A stretch of DNA of 64,000 nucleotides from Hyphomicrobium sp. CS1GBMeth3 (GTDB taxonomy: Bacteria > Pseudomonadota > Alphaproteobacteria > Rhizobiales > Hyphomicrobiaceae), in the NCBI RefSeq assembly GCF_900117455.1, contig NZ_FPHO01000002.1, positions 310,001 through 374,000 of the forward strand, written 5' to 3'. The notes beneath the pieces are model-generated. The model saw nothing but the letters and a program-made list of their open reading frames with translations. It was not told where the DNA came from and made no database searches. Numbering within the stretch: position 1 is the stretch's first letter; every line of letters begins with the position of its first letter. Made by a program: the position numbers and the translations under genes. Positions 44,006 through 53,616 of the stretch are shown here, one piece after another.

Positions 44006-45061
44006 TTAGAAGCCATAGGCGGCCGCTCGTTCCGGGTCTTTCTCGGCGACGAGGCGCGCAAGATCGACGATGACTTTGGCCTGCTTCCAGGTGGCGTCGT
44101 CCTGCATCTTGCCGTCGATCATCACCGCGCCCGTGCCGTCCGGCATGGCGTCGAGGATGCGCTTTGCGAACGCTACTTCGTTGACATCCGGCGAGAACAC
44201 GCGCTTGGCGATCTCGATCTGCGTCGGATGCAGCGACCAGGCGCCGAGGCAGCCCTGGATGAAGGCGTTACGGAACTGCGCTTCGCAGGCTGCCGGGTCC
44301 GAGAAGTCGCCAAACGGGCCATAGAAGGGCTTGAGGCCGTAGGAGAGGCAGGCATCGACCATGCGGCCGACGGTGTAATGCCAGAGATCCTGTTGCGCAC
44401 GGGCGCGCTCGGCCTTGGCGTCTGCGCTGGCGTCGGCAAGCACCGCATAGTCCGGGTGGCCGCCGCCAACACGCGTCGTCTTCATGCCGCGGGACGCGGC
44501 GAGATCGGCCGGCCCGAGGCTCATGCCGTGCATGCGGGGCGAGGCTGCGGCGATGGCCTCGACGTTCTTGACGCCCTCGGCGGTCTCGAGGATGGCGTGG
44601 ATCAGGATCGGACGCTGAACGGCGTACTTGGCCTCGAGCTGGGCGAGCAGCTGGTCGAGGTAATGGATGTCCCACGGGCCCTCGACCTTGGGCAGCATGA
44701 TGACGTCGACCTTGTTGCCCGCCTCGCGCACGATCTCCGTCACGTCATCGAGAACCCACGGGGAGTTCAGGCAGTTGATGCGCGTCCAGAGGCCGGTTGC
44801 GCCGAAGTCGTTCTCGCGCGCCATCTGGATGAAACCCTTGCGGGCGGCTTCCTTATCGCCGACCGGGATCGCGTCTTCGAGGTTGCCGAGCACGACGTCG
44901 ACCTGGCGCGCGATGTCGCCGATCTTGGAGCGGATCTTCTCGTTGTGCGGCGGCACGAAGTGGATCATGCGCTCGATGCGCACCGGCAGCGCGCGGTAAG
45001 GCGCGGGCGCCCCGATGGCGAGAGGGGCAAAATGTTTCGCGGGCGTGCGGACGGCGCTCAT
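44006..45061 (-). CDS. mcl: Malyl-CoA-type CoA ester lyase (HpcH/HpaI family)
   Basis: A 351-residue CoA-ester lyase of the citrate lyase beta-subunit/HpcH fold. It has [49 protein letters not shown] and the C-terminal [17 protein letters not shown]. These blocks and the length resemble the malyl-CoA/methylmalyl-CoA lyase of the Chloroflexus type more than the roughly 320-residue lyases of Methylobacterium or Rhodobacter. The likely reaction is cleavage of malyl-CoA or beta-methylmalyl-CoA to glyoxylate and acetyl- or propionyl-CoA, a step of the serine and ethylmalonyl-CoA pathways. The subfamily is from memory and the substrate is inferred. phaZ lies upstream on the same strand. Confidence 0.82.
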   Translation of the reverse strand: MSAVRTPAKHFAPLAIGAPAPYRALPVRIERMIHFVPPHNEKIRSKIGDIARQVDVVLGNLEDAIPVGDKEAARKGFIQMARENDFGATGLWTRINCLNSPWVLDDVTEIVREAGNKVDVIMLPKVEGPWDIHYLDQLLAQLEAKYAVQRPILIHAILETAEGVKNVEAIAAASPRMHGMSLGPADLAASRGMKTTRVGGGHPDYAVLADASADAKAERARAQQDLWHYTVGRMVDACLSYGLKPFYGPFGDFSDPAACEAQFRNAFIQGCLGAWSLHPTQIEIAKRVFSPDVNEVAFAKRILDAMPDGTGAVMIDGKMQDDATWKQAKVIVDLARLVAEKDPERAAAYGF

Positions 45062-45207
45062 CGGGAAACCCTTGGATTGAAGGCAGACGGGATGGGAATG
45101 CGGCGCACTCTAGTTGGACGACCGCGAGAGTCAACGCGCCCGCATTGCAGGCGCATCCATCGACCGAGGGTGGCGTGTGGTGAGCGAAATTAGGCTTCGT
45201 CAGCGCA

Positions 45208-46599
45208 TCAGTTAGCGCTGCCGTTCGGTGCTGCACCGTTGGCCGTACTGTTTGCCGCACCGTTGTTGCCGCCTTGGGGCGCGCGCCAGTCGACGATCTC
45301 TTCGCGTGTTGCGTGCAGTGAGCGGTAGGGAAGCGGCAGTTTGGTATCGGTCTCTCCGAGCCGGCGCTTGAACTGCACGGAGCGTATCATCTCACGGATG
45401 CGCGGCTGGATCTCCGTGCGCCAACGCGTGCCGCTGAAGACGCCGTAATGCCCGACGCCGGGTTGGACGTAATAGTAATGCTCGTCGACGGGGATGTTCG
45501 AACAAAGGTCGTGCGCGGCCTCCGTCTGGCCGAGGCCGCAGATATCGTCGCGCTCGCCCTCGACAGTCATCAACGCGGTCTTGCGGATAGCCGAGCAATC
45601 GACGCGTTGCCCGCGATGCGTTAGCTCGCCCTTCGGCAGCACATGGTCCTGGAACACGGCTTTGACGGTCTGCAGGTAGAACTCGGCCGGCAGGTCCATG
45701 ACGGCGAGATACTCTTCGTAGAACGTCTTGTGGGCCGCAACCGAGTCACAGTCGCCTTTGACGAGGTTCTCGAACAGCTTCATGTGCGCCTGCGTGTGGC
45801 GCTCCAGGTTCATGGTCATGAAGCCGGTGAGCTGGATGAAGCCCGGATAGACGCGTCGGCCCATGCCGGTGTTCGGAAAAGGCACGTAATTGATGACGTT
45901 GCTCTCGAACCAGGAGAGCGGCTTCTCCTCCGCGAGCTTGTTGACCTTGGTCGGGTTGCGCCGCGTGTCGATAGGGCCGCCCATCAGCGTCATCGAGGCA
46001 GGCTGGGCCGGGTCGTCGTTCGCGGCCATCACTGCGGCTGCAACGAGCGCCGGAACGGCGGGCTGGCAGACTGCGATCACATGCGTGTTCGGACCCAGGA
46101 ATTGGACGAATTCGATGATGTAGTCGACGAAGTCCTCGAAGTCGAAGGAGCCCTCGTAAACGGGAATGTCGCGCGCGTCGGCCCAGTCGGTGATGTAGGT
46201 GTTGTGCTCCTTGATCATCTCCTGGACGGTGCCGCGCAGCAGCGTTGCGTAGTGGCCTGACATCGGCGCGATGATCAGCACCTTGGGGTCGTAGCGCTTG
46301 CCGACGACGGATTCGTCGCGGTCGAAATGCAGGAGATTGCAGAACGTCTTGCGGAGCACGACCTCCTCGCGCACGGGCACCGTGAGGCCGTGGATCTTAG
46401 TTTCCTTGATCCCGAACTCCGGCTTACCGTAACGGCGCGTCATGCCCTCGAAGACTTCGCAGGCCGCGGCGATGTTCTTGGCGAATTCGGTCGCCGCGAA
46501 GGGATTAAGCGGCGTCTCGATCTGCGCCTTCAGCGCCCTCGTCATCAGGCGCACCGGGTGCAGCATCGCGTGCGCCAGTTCATAAGTGTGATAGTGCAT
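45208..46599 (-). CDS. phaZ: Intracellular polyhydroxybutyrate depolymerase
   Basis: A 463-residue PhaZ of the type that mobilises intracellular polyhydroxybutyrate granules. The nucleophile is Cys178 in VIAVCQPAVP (a Cys-type lipase box), with catalytic Asp in EGERDDICG and His in GVGHYGVFSG. The N-terminal MHYHTYELAHAMLHPVR is typical. The last 25 or so residues are Asn/Gly/Ala-rich low complexity and probably dispensable. A co-located CoA-ester lyase suggests a local grouping of acetyl-CoA/storage-carbon metabolism. It is divergent from the transglutaminase cluster across 262 bases. Confidence 0.92.
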   Translation of the reverse strand: MHYHTYELAHAMLHPVRLMTRALKAQIETPLNPFAATEFAKNIAAACEVFEGMTRRYGKPEFGIKETKIHGLTVPVREEVVLRKTFCNLLHFDRDESVVGKRYDPKVLIIAPMSGHYATLLRGTVQEMIKEHNTYITDWADARDIPVYEGSFDFEDFVDYIIEFVQFLGPNTHVIAVCQPAVPALVAAAVMAANDDPAQPASMTLMGGPIDTRRNPTKVNKLAEEKPLSWFESNVINYVPFPNTGMGRRVYPGFIQLTGFMTMNLERHTQAHMKLFENLVKGDCDSVAAHKTFYEEYLAVMDLPAEFYLQTVKAVFQDHVLPKGELTHRGQRVDCSAIRKTALMTVEGERDDICGLGQTEAAHDLCSNIPVDEHYYYVQPGVGHYGVFSGTRWRTEIQPRIREMIRSVQFKRRLGETDTKLPLPYRSLHATREEIVDWRAPQGGNNGAANSTANGAAPNGSAN

Positions 46600-46861
46600 T
46601 AAGCTTGCCCTCCCGCCGGGTGCTCGCGTGCAGTGCAGCAGGCGTGTTTGTCGTCGTCAAGCATTCTGTCGCACTTTCGTCGCAATTGCCGAAACCGCAG
46701 GCAAGTATGTGACTAAACATTAGGCCAATGGTTCGCAGTTCCCTGCTTGACACCCTGGCGCGACAAGGCAGCATCGTTGCAGTGCAAAATCTGGGCAGGC
46801 GGTTCTCCCGGCGCTTTCGGTGTGCCACGCTCGTCCATCACGTTCGAGGTGCGCGCCTCAC

Positions 46862-49800
46862 ATGGGCATTCTGACCAGCCTCCATCACGTCACCCGCTAC
46901 GTTTACGACCGTCCGGTCTCGCTCGGTCCTCAGATCATCAGACTGCGACCGGCGGCCCACTGCAGGGTGCGTGTCCCGAGCTATTCGCTGAAGGTCGAGC
47001 CCAGCAATCACTTCGTCAACTGGCAGCAGGATCCGCACGGCAACTGGCTCGCGCGGTACGTGTTTCCGGAGAAGACCACCGAGTACAGCGTTACGGTCGA
47101 TCTCCTGGCCGACATGTCGGTCGTCAACCCGTTCGACTTCTTTGTCGAGAGTTATGCGGAGAGCTATCCGTTCTCCTACTCGAACGAGCTTGCCGTCGAT
47201 CTTGCGCCCTATCTCGTGACGGAGCCTGCGGGGTCGCGCTTGTCGCAGTTTCTCGCCGATATTCCGCGGGAGGAACAGCGCACGATCGATTTTCTGGTGG
47301 CGCTCAACGCGCAGATCAATCGCAAAGTCAGCTATCTCATCCGCATGGAGCCGGGCGTGCAGACGCCAGAGGAGACACTCGAGCTCGGCTCCGGATCGTG
47401 CCGCGACTCGGCGTGGCTGCTCGTGCACGCGCTGCGCCATCTTGGGCTCGCGGCGCGCTTCGTCTCCGGCTATCTGATCCAGCTCACGCCGGACATCAAG
47501 GCGCTCGACGGGCCTTCGGGCACGGAGCACGATTTCACCGATCTGCACGCCTGGACCGAGGTCTACCTGCCTGGCGCGGGTTGGATCGGGCTCGACCCGA
47601 CGTCTGGGCTGTTCTGTGGCGAGGGACATATTCCGCTGGCGGCGACACCGCATTATCGCTCGGCGTCGCCGATCACCGGCACGGTCGATGCCGCGGAGGT
47701 CGAGTTCGCGTTCGACATGAAGGTGACGCGGGTGGCCGAGAAGCCGCGCGTGACGCGGCCGTTTTCCGAGGAGAGCTGGGAGAGTCTGCTCAAGCTCGGC
47801 GACGTGGTGGACAGCGATCTCTCGGTGCAGGGCGTGGGCCTCACCATGGGTGGTGAGCCGACGTTCGTTTCCATCGACGACTATCAGTCTCCCGAGTGGA
47901 ACACGGCCGCGGTTGGCCCGACCAAGCGCGCGCGGGCGGACGATCTCATCCGACGGCTTCGCGCCAAGTTCGCGCCGGGCGGGTTCCTGCACTACGGGGA
48001 GGGCAAGTGGTATCCAGGGGAAAGCCTGCCGCGGTGGACGTTCGCGCTCTATTGGCGCCGCGATGGAAAGCCCGTCTGGCGCAACGATGGGCTGGTGGCA
48101 CGTGAGGGCTATATGGCGCCGACGGACGTGGAGGGCGCCAAGGCGTTCACTGAGGGTATCGCTGAGCGATTGGGGGTCGGCTGCGATCACGTGATGGCTG
48201 CCTACGAAGATCCAGTTCACTGGATCGCCAAGGAGGCGCAGCTTCCCGTCAACGTCGATCCGGCCGACAGCAGGCTCGCCGACGAAGAGGAGCGGGCGCG
48301 CATTGCACGCGTGTTCGACCGCGGCCTCAGCGTGGCGTCCGGGTTCGTGCTTCCGATCCAGAGGTGGCAATCGCGCGCCGGCAACGGCTGGATGAGTGAG
48401 AAGTGGAAGCTCAGGCGCAAGCATCTCTTCCTGGCTCCCGGCGACAGCCCGCTCGGGCTCAGGCTTCCGCTGGGCGGCCTGCCGTGGCTGCCGCCGCATG
48501 CGGTCCCGCATGTCATCGCTGACGATCCTTTCGCGGCGCGCGGAGAGCTGCCGGATCCGGATGAACTGATGCAAGTCTACCGGCATGTGGGGGACAATCC
48601 CTATCGCCAGCCGATGCCGTTGTCGCATGACATCGAAGGTGCATCGGTGCGCACGGCGCTGGCGGTCGAGCTGCGGGAAGGCAAGCTCTGCGTGTTCATG
48701 CCGCCGCTCGGCACGCTCGAGGATTATCTCGAGATGCTGACCGTGGTGGAGGCCACCGCCGAGGACCTCGGGCTTCCGGTCCATATCGAGGGCTACGCGC
48801 CGCCGGCCGACCACCGCATGAACGTCATCAAGGTGACGCCCGATCCCGGCGTCATCGAGGTCAACATCCATCCTGCCTCGACGTGGCGCGAGTGCGTGGC
48901 GACGACGGAAGCGATCTACGAGGAGGCGCGGCACTCGCGGCTCGGCACCGACAAGTTCATGGTTGACGGGCGGCATACCGGGACGGGCGGCGGCAACCAC
49001 GTCGTGGTGGGTGGCGCTGCGCCGTGGCAGAGCCCGTTCCTGCGCCGGCCTGATCTGCTCAAGAGCCTGATCGTTTTCTGGCAGCGGCATCCGTCGTTGT
49101 CGTTCTTTTTCTCGGGTTTGTTCATCGGGCCGACGAGCCAGGCGCCGCGCGTCGACGAAGGGCGGCACGAGAGCCTCTATGAGCTCGAGATCGCCCTCGG
49201 CATGATCCCTGCGCCGCGGAGCGGCACGGCGCCGCCGCCGTGGCTCGTGGACCGGCTTTTGCGCAACCTGCTCGTCGATTCCTCGGGCAACACGCACCGT
49301 AGCGAGATCTGTATCGACAAGCTCTATTCGCCCGATAGCCCGGCGGGGCGTCTTGGTCTCGTCGAGTTCCGCTCGTTCGAGATGCCGCCGGATGCACGCA
49401 TGAGCCTTGCGCAGCAGCTGCTGATCCGGGCGCTGATCGCCAAGTTCTGGATGGAGCCGGAGGACGGGGAGCTCGTGCGCTGGGGCACGGCGCTGCACGA
49501 TCGTTTCATGCTGGAGCACTTCCTCTGGCGTGATCTTCTCGATGTGCTCGACGGGCTGCAGCGGGCCGGATACGCGTTCAAGCCCGAGTGGTTCGAGGCG
49601 CAGCGCGAGTTCCGCTTCCCGTTCTACGGCAGCGTCGAGCACGGCGGCGTGCGCATCGAGCTCCGACAAGCTCTCGAGCCATGGCACGTCATGGGAGAGG
49701 AAGGGACGTCCGGGGGGACGGTGCGGTACGTGGACTCGTCGCTGGAGCGACTGCAGGTGAAGGTGGAAGGCTTCAATCCCCACCGTCACGTGCTGGCCTG

Positions 49801-50161
49801 CAACGGGCGCCGCGTACCGCTCATTTCGACCGGTCAGCAGGGCGAGTACGTCGCCGGTGTCCGCTACAAGGCGTGGCAGCCGGCGGCCGGTTTGCATCCC
49901 ACGCTGCCCGTGCACGCGCCGCTGACATTCGATGTGCTCGACACCTGGAGCCACCGCTCGCTGGGCGGCTGCGTCTATCACGTCGCGCATCCCGGCGGGC
50001 GCAACTACGATACGTTTCCCGTCAACACCTATGAGGCCGAGGCGCGCCGCCTGGCGCGGTTCCAGGACCACGGTCACACGCCGGGCCTGGTCAAGGCGCC
50101 GCCGCTCGAGCGCAACGAGGATTATCCGGCCACGCTCGATCTGCGGCGACCGCCGTCATGA
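46862..50161 (+). CDS. Transglutaminase / DUF2126 fusion protein
   Basis: A 1099-residue protein. The bacterial transglutaminase N-terminal beta region (1-100) leads to a transglutaminase-like core with the triad Cys180 (GSGSCRDS), His229 (DLHAWTEVY) and Asp245 (IGLDPT). The remaining 800 or so residues are DUF2126, with [22 protein letters not shown] and [14 protein letters not shown] among the conserved-looking blocks. No signal peptide is visible, so it is probably cytoplasmic. Transglutaminase-fold proteins in such clusters are usually predicted to be peptidases or amide-bond enzymes rather than cross-linkers. The start at 46862 precedes the family block [16 protein letters not shown]. 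Two partner genes follow. Confidence 0.88.
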   Translation: MGILTSLHHVTRYVYDRPVSLGPQIIRLRPAAHCRVRVPSYSLKVEPSNHFVNWQQDPHGNWLARYVFPEKTTEYSVTVDLLADMSVVNPFDFFVESYAESYPFSYSNELAVDLAPYLVTEPAGSRLSQFLADIPREEQRTIDFLVALNAQINRKVSYLIRMEPGVQTPEETLELGSGSCRDSAWLLVHALRHLGLAARFVSGYLIQLTPDIKALDGPSGTEHDFTDLHAWTEVYLPGAGWIGLDPTSGLFCGEGHIPLAATPHYRSASPITGTVDAAEVEFAFDMKVTRVAEKPRVTRPFSEESWESLLKLGDVVDSDLSVQGVGLTMGGEPTFVSIDDYQSPEWNTAAVGPTKRARADDLIRRLRAKFAPGGFLHYGEGKWYPGESLPRWTFALYWRRDGKPVWRNDGLVAREGYMAPTDVEGAKAFTEGIAERLGVGCDHVMAAYEDPVHWIAKEAQLPVNVDPADSRLADEEERARIARVFDRGLSVASGFVLPIQRWQSRAGNGWMSEKWKLRRKHLFLAPGDSPLGLRLPLGGLPWLPPHAVPHVIADDPFAARGELPDPDELMQVYRHVGDNPYRQPMPLSHDIEGASVRTALAVELREGKLCVFMPPLGTLEDYLEMLTVVEATAEDLGLPVHIEGYAPPADHRMNVIKVTPDPGVIEVNIHPASTWRECVATTEAIYEEARHSRLGTDKFMVDGRHTGTGGGNHVVVGGAAPWQSPFLRRPDLLKSLIVFWQRHPSLSFFFSGLFIGPTSQAPRVDEGRHESLYELEIALGMIPAPRSGTAPPPWLVDRLLRNLLVDSSGNTHRSEICIDKLYSPDSPAGRLGLVEFRSFEMPPDARMSLAQQLLIRALIAKFWMEPEDGELVRWGTALHDRFMLEHFLWRDLLDVLDGLQRAGYAFKPEWFEAQREFRFPFYGSVEHGGVRIELRQALEPWHVMGEEGTSGGTVRYVDSSLERLQVKVEGFNPHRHVLACNGRRVPLISTGQQGEYVAGVRYKAWQPAAGLHPTLPVHAPLTFDVLDTWSHRSLGGCVYHVAHPGGRNYDTFPVNTYEAEARRLARFQDHGHTPGLVKAPPLERNEDYPATLDLRRPPS

Positions 50162-50215
50162 TCGATTGTTTGCCCGTCGCTCTTTCTCCCGTCATGATCG
50201 GGACAGGTGTTCCGC

Positions 50216-52738
50216 ATGGAGGGGGAGGGAACGGGCTTGCGTGTCGTGACGACTGAGGCTGCTGCAGATGATGGTTCGCCCGCGCGCCAGGCGCTGATCG
50301 GCGATTACCGTCCGGCGCCCGGTGTCTACGACGAGATGGTCGATGCGCAGGGGCGCGTGCGGGGCCACTGGTCGCCGCTGGTCGATCGACTGGCGGCCGA
50401 GCCAGCGGAGGCGCTTGCGCAGCGTTTCGCCGCGGCTGACCGCTACCTCAAGGACTCGGGCGTCTTCTATCGAGTCTACGACGATCCCGCGGCGGGGGAG
50501 CGTCCATGGCCGCTGGCGCACGTGCCACTGTTGATCTCGCCCGAGGACTGGGCCGCGATCGAAGCCGGCGCCATCCAGCGGGCCCGCCTCATGGAGGCGA
50601 TCCTGGCGGACGCTTATAGCGGTGGAGAGAAGCTCGCAGGCTTGGGCTTTCCGGCAGCGCTCATGGCCGGTAGCCCGGACTTCCTGCGCCCGCTCGTTCA
50701 GGCGGGGCCGCCGCCGCGCCAGCTGTATCTCTACGCGATTGATCTCGGTCGCAGCCCGACGGGGCAATGGTGGGTGCTGTCGGACCGCACGCAGGCGCCA
50801 TCCGGCGCGGGCTATGCGCTCGAGAACCGGATCGCGCTGTCGCGGGCGCTGTCGGACGTTCTGGGCGCTTTCGACGTGCACCGCCTGGCCTCCTTCTTCG
50901 ATGCGCAGCGCGTCGAGCTCGCGAGCCACCGTGAGGTTGGGGATGCCGGCGTGTGTCTCCTGACGCCCGGGCCGTTGAACGAGACATCGTTCGAGCACGC
51001 CTACCTCGCGCGCTATCTCGGCTTCCGGCTGGTCGAGGGCATGGACCTTATGGTGCTCGGCGGAGAGGTTTATCTTCGGACCGTCAATGGATTGCACAAG
51101 GTGCGCGTGTTGATGCGGCGCATCGATGGCGACTTCGCCGATCCCTTGGAGCTCAATGCGCGCTCGCGGCTCGGCATTCCGGGGCTCGCAAGGGCGGCGC
51201 GGCGGCGCAGCGTCACCCTTGCCAATGCGCTCGGCTCGGGGCTTGCGGAATCGCGCGCGCTGCTCGGCTTCCTGCCAGGGCTTGCGCGCAACCTGCTCGG
51301 CGAGGAGCTGATGCTGCCGCATCTGCCGACGCTGTGGTGCGGAGAGCCGGCGGTGCGGGACGCGGTGTTGGCGCGGCTCGATGCGTATGTCATCGCGCCG
51401 GCGTTCTCGCGCACGAGCAGCGGGATACCGCCGGGCGGCCCGTGGGTCGTCTCGGAGATGGATGATGCGAGCCGCGCGAAGCTGAGCGATGCTATCGCCC
51501 GTCGCGGGGTCGACTTCGTGGCGCAGGAGGTGGCGACGCTCTCGACGACGCCCGTGTGGGACAACGGGCAGCTCGAGCCGCATCCGTTCAACGTGCGCGT
51601 CTTCGTGGCAGCGACGGCTGATGGATACGTGGTGATGCCTGGCGGGTTCGCGCTCATCGGCAAAAGCCAGGATCTGCGCGCGGTATCCATGCAGCGCGGT
51701 GCGCGCTCGGCCGACGTCTGGGTTCTGGCGAATGGGCCGGTGGCGCAAACGACGCTGATCCCCGGCGAAACCCAGATCATCGTGCGGCGCGACCCCGGCG
51801 TGCTGCCGAGCCGCGCGGCGGACAATCTGTTCTGGCTCGCGCGCTATACTGAGCGGGCGGAGGCGACGCTGCGGCTCGTGCGGGCGCTGGCCGCGCGCGT
51901 TTCCGCAAAGCGCAGCCCGGGTGCTGCGGATCTTGCTGGGATTGGAGAGCTTTTGTTCCGCTGGGGCGCGACGGACGTGCTCTATCCTGCGGGCGAAGCC
52001 GAACAGGCGGCTGAGACCGCGCTGAGAAACACGGATCTCCCGGGTGCGGTGCCGTCGCTGATCGCCGCGGCACGTCAGGCGGGGCTTGGAGTGCGGGAAC
52101 GGTTTCCGCCCGATGCTTGGCGGGCACTCGAGGATCTTCACGCCTTCGTGCACGCGCCGCCCAGCCTGGAAGCCACAGATGTGGCAGTGTTCGATCGCGC
52201 GAACCAGGCGCTGCGCACGATCGCTGCCGTCACGGGTTATCAGCTCGAGACCATGAACCGGGTTGTCGGATGGCGGTTCTTGAAGCTCGGTTTCCGCATC
52301 GAGCGGGCGCTTGCGACCTGCCGTTTTGTTCGCCAGTTCGCGCGGCGCGATGGTGGCTCGCGCGAGGAGATGGATCTTCTGCTTGAGCTCGACGACTGCC
52401 AGCTGACTTACCGGTCGCGCTATCCGTTCGGGGCCGCGTTCGCACCGGTTGTCGATCTCGTGTTGATCGACGAGAGTAACCCGCGGTCGCTCGCGTTCCA
52501 GATGGCGCGGCTCAAGGAACATATGCTGGCGTTGCCGCTGCTTCCGCCGTCGGGGAGGTCGTCGCCTGCCGTTGCGGTGGCCGATCGGCTTTATGAGACG
52601 GTCGTTGCGTGGGATCCGGCGCTCATTCAGCCGGACGACATCCTCGGCATCGAGAACGGCCTGATGCACCTTTCCGATGAGATCACGTTCTCGTTCTTCC
52701 GCGGGCGCGAACGGCTTGTTGCGGGAGAGACGCCATGA
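50216..52738 (+). CDS. Fused circularly permuted ATP-grasp and alpha-E protein
   Basis: An 840-residue protein joining two parts that are often separate genes. One is a circularly permuted ATP-grasp ligase (about 75-490, the former DUF404/DUF407 families, with KDSGVFYRVYDD and RNVRVFVA-type blocks). The other is an alpha-E helical domain (about 525-835, the former DUF403, starting near LPSRAADNLFWLARYTERAEA). ATP-grasp enzymes form amide bonds by way of acyl-phosphates, so a peptide or amide ligase is likely; the substrates are unknown. The ATG at 50216 is favoured over GTG 50207. The gene overlaps the next one by four bases (ATGA), indicating coupled translation. Confidence 0.87.
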   Translation: MEGEGTGLRVVTTEAAADDGSPARQALIGDYRPAPGVYDEMVDAQGRVRGHWSPLVDRLAAEPAEALAQRFAAADRYLKDSGVFYRVYDDPAAGERPWPLAHVPLLISPEDWAAIEAGAIQRARLMEAILADAYSGGEKLAGLGFPAALMAGSPDFLRPLVQAGPPPRQLYLYAIDLGRSPTGQWWVLSDRTQAPSGAGYALENRIALSRALSDVLGAFDVHRLASFFDAQRVELASHREVGDAGVCLLTPGPLNETSFEHAYLARYLGFRLVEGMDLMVLGGEVYLRTVNGLHKVRVLMRRIDGDFADPLELNARSRLGIPGLARAARRRSVTLANALGSGLAESRALLGFLPGLARNLLGEELMLPHLPTLWCGEPAVRDAVLARLDAYVIAPAFSRTSSGIPPGGPWVVSEMDDASRAKLSDAIARRGVDFVAQEVATLSTTPVWDNGQLEPHPFNVRVFVAATADGYVVMPGGFALIGKSQDLRAVSMQRGARSADVWVLANGPVAQTTLIPGETQIIVRRDPGVLPSRAADNLFWLARYTERAEATLRLVRALAARVSAKRSPGAADLAGIGELLFRWGATDVLYPAGEAEQAAETALRNTDLPGAVPSLIAAARQAGLGVRERFPPDAWRALEDLHAFVHAPPSLEATDVAVFDRANQALRTIAAVTGYQLETMNRVVGWRFLKLGFRIERALATCRFVRQFARRDGGSREEMDLLLELDDCQLTYRSRYPFGAAFAPVVDLVLIDESNPRSLAFQMARLKEHMLALPLLPPSGRSSPAVAVADRLYETVVAWDPALIQPDDILGIENGLMHLSDEITFSFFRGRERLVAGETP

Positions 52739-53616
52739 TCTACGACATCCGGCAAGTCACCTCCTATGCCTACGGCTCTTTCGTGCCGTTCGCGGCGCAT
52801 GTGCTGAAGCTGCTGCCGCTGCCTCGGCCGGGATTCGACGTTCTCCAGCGCGACATGCGGGTCGATCCTGTGCCGAGCGAACTTGTGGTGACGCGCGACT
52901 TCTTCGGGAATGCTGCGACTCACATCACGATCCAGGCGCCGCACAACAGACTGACGGTGGAGAGCCGTTGCACGATCCAGCTTACGCCGCCGTTGCCCCT
53001 AGTGCCCGATGATACGCCGGCTTGGGAGGACGTGCGCGCGTGGGCGCAGGGGACGACCTCTCTCTCGGCGCGCTCGCCGGTGCACTACGTTTTCCCGTCG
53101 CCGCATGTGCCGATCGATGCGGCGTTCCTCGATTATGCAGAGCCGTTTTTCACGCCCGGTCGGCCGGTCCTGTCGGGCGCGATTGCACTGATGACTCAGA
53201 TCCGCGCCGACTTCATCTACGATCCGGAGGCAACGGACGTGCGGACGCCGGCGCGCGTCGCGTTCGCGACACGGCGCGGCGTGTGCCAGGACTTCGCGCA
53301 TATCATGATCGGGTGTCTGCGTTCGCTCGGGTTGCCGGCTGCCTACGTGGGCGGCTATCTGCGCACGCAGCCGCCGCCCGGCATGCCGCGCCTGGAGGGG
53401 GCCGACGCGATGCACGCGTGGGTGTCCGTCTGGTGCGGCGAGGAAGCCGGCTGGCAGGAACTCGATCCGACCAACGCGTTGCAGGTCCGCACGGACCACG
53501 TGGGGCTGGCGTTTGGGCGCGACTACTCGGATGTGTCGCCCGTCGACGGCGTGATCTTCGATTCCGGGCCGCATTCGCTCGACGTATCGGTCGATGTGCG
53601 AGAGCGCGCGGCTTAG
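52735..53616 (+). CDS. Transglutaminase-like cysteine peptidase
   Basis: A 293-residue protein with the N-terminal beta region (about 1-85) and a transglutaminase-like core. The catalytic triad is Cys184 (RGVCQDFAH), His227 (AMHAWVSVW) and Asp244 (ELDPTN). It is the compact counterpart of the first gene of the cluster. It probably hydrolyses or transfers a peptide amide made by the ATP-grasp partner, which is inference from context. It starts in the stop of the ATP-grasp gene (ATGA), and its own stop overlaps the 3' end of the converging kinase gene by four bases. Confidence 0.9.
   Translation: MIYDIRQVTSYAYGSFVPFAAHVLKLLPLPRPGFDVLQRDMRVDPVPSELVVTRDFFGNAATHITIQAPHNRLTVESRCTIQLTPPLPLVPDDTPAWEDVRAWAQGTTSLSARSPVHYVFPSPHVPIDAAFLDYAEPFFTPGRPVLSGAIALMTQIRADFIYDPEATDVRTPARVAFATRRGVCQDFAHIMIGCLRSLGLPAAYVGGYLRTQPPPGMPRLEGADAMHAWVSVWCGEEAGWQELDPTNALQVRTDHVGLAFGRDYSDVSPVDGVIFDSGPHSLDVSVDVRERAA

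Noticed and set aside
46838..50077. Very long open frame (1079 codons) on the minus strand
   Set aside because: It is fully antisense to the transglutaminase/DUF2126 gene. Its product is Arg/His/Leu-rich with no family resemblance, as expected for the mirror frame of GC-rich coding DNA.
50192..52669. Minus-strand open frame of 825 codons
   Set aside because: Antisense to the ATP-grasp/alpha-E gene, with the same Arg-rich mirror composition and no domain.
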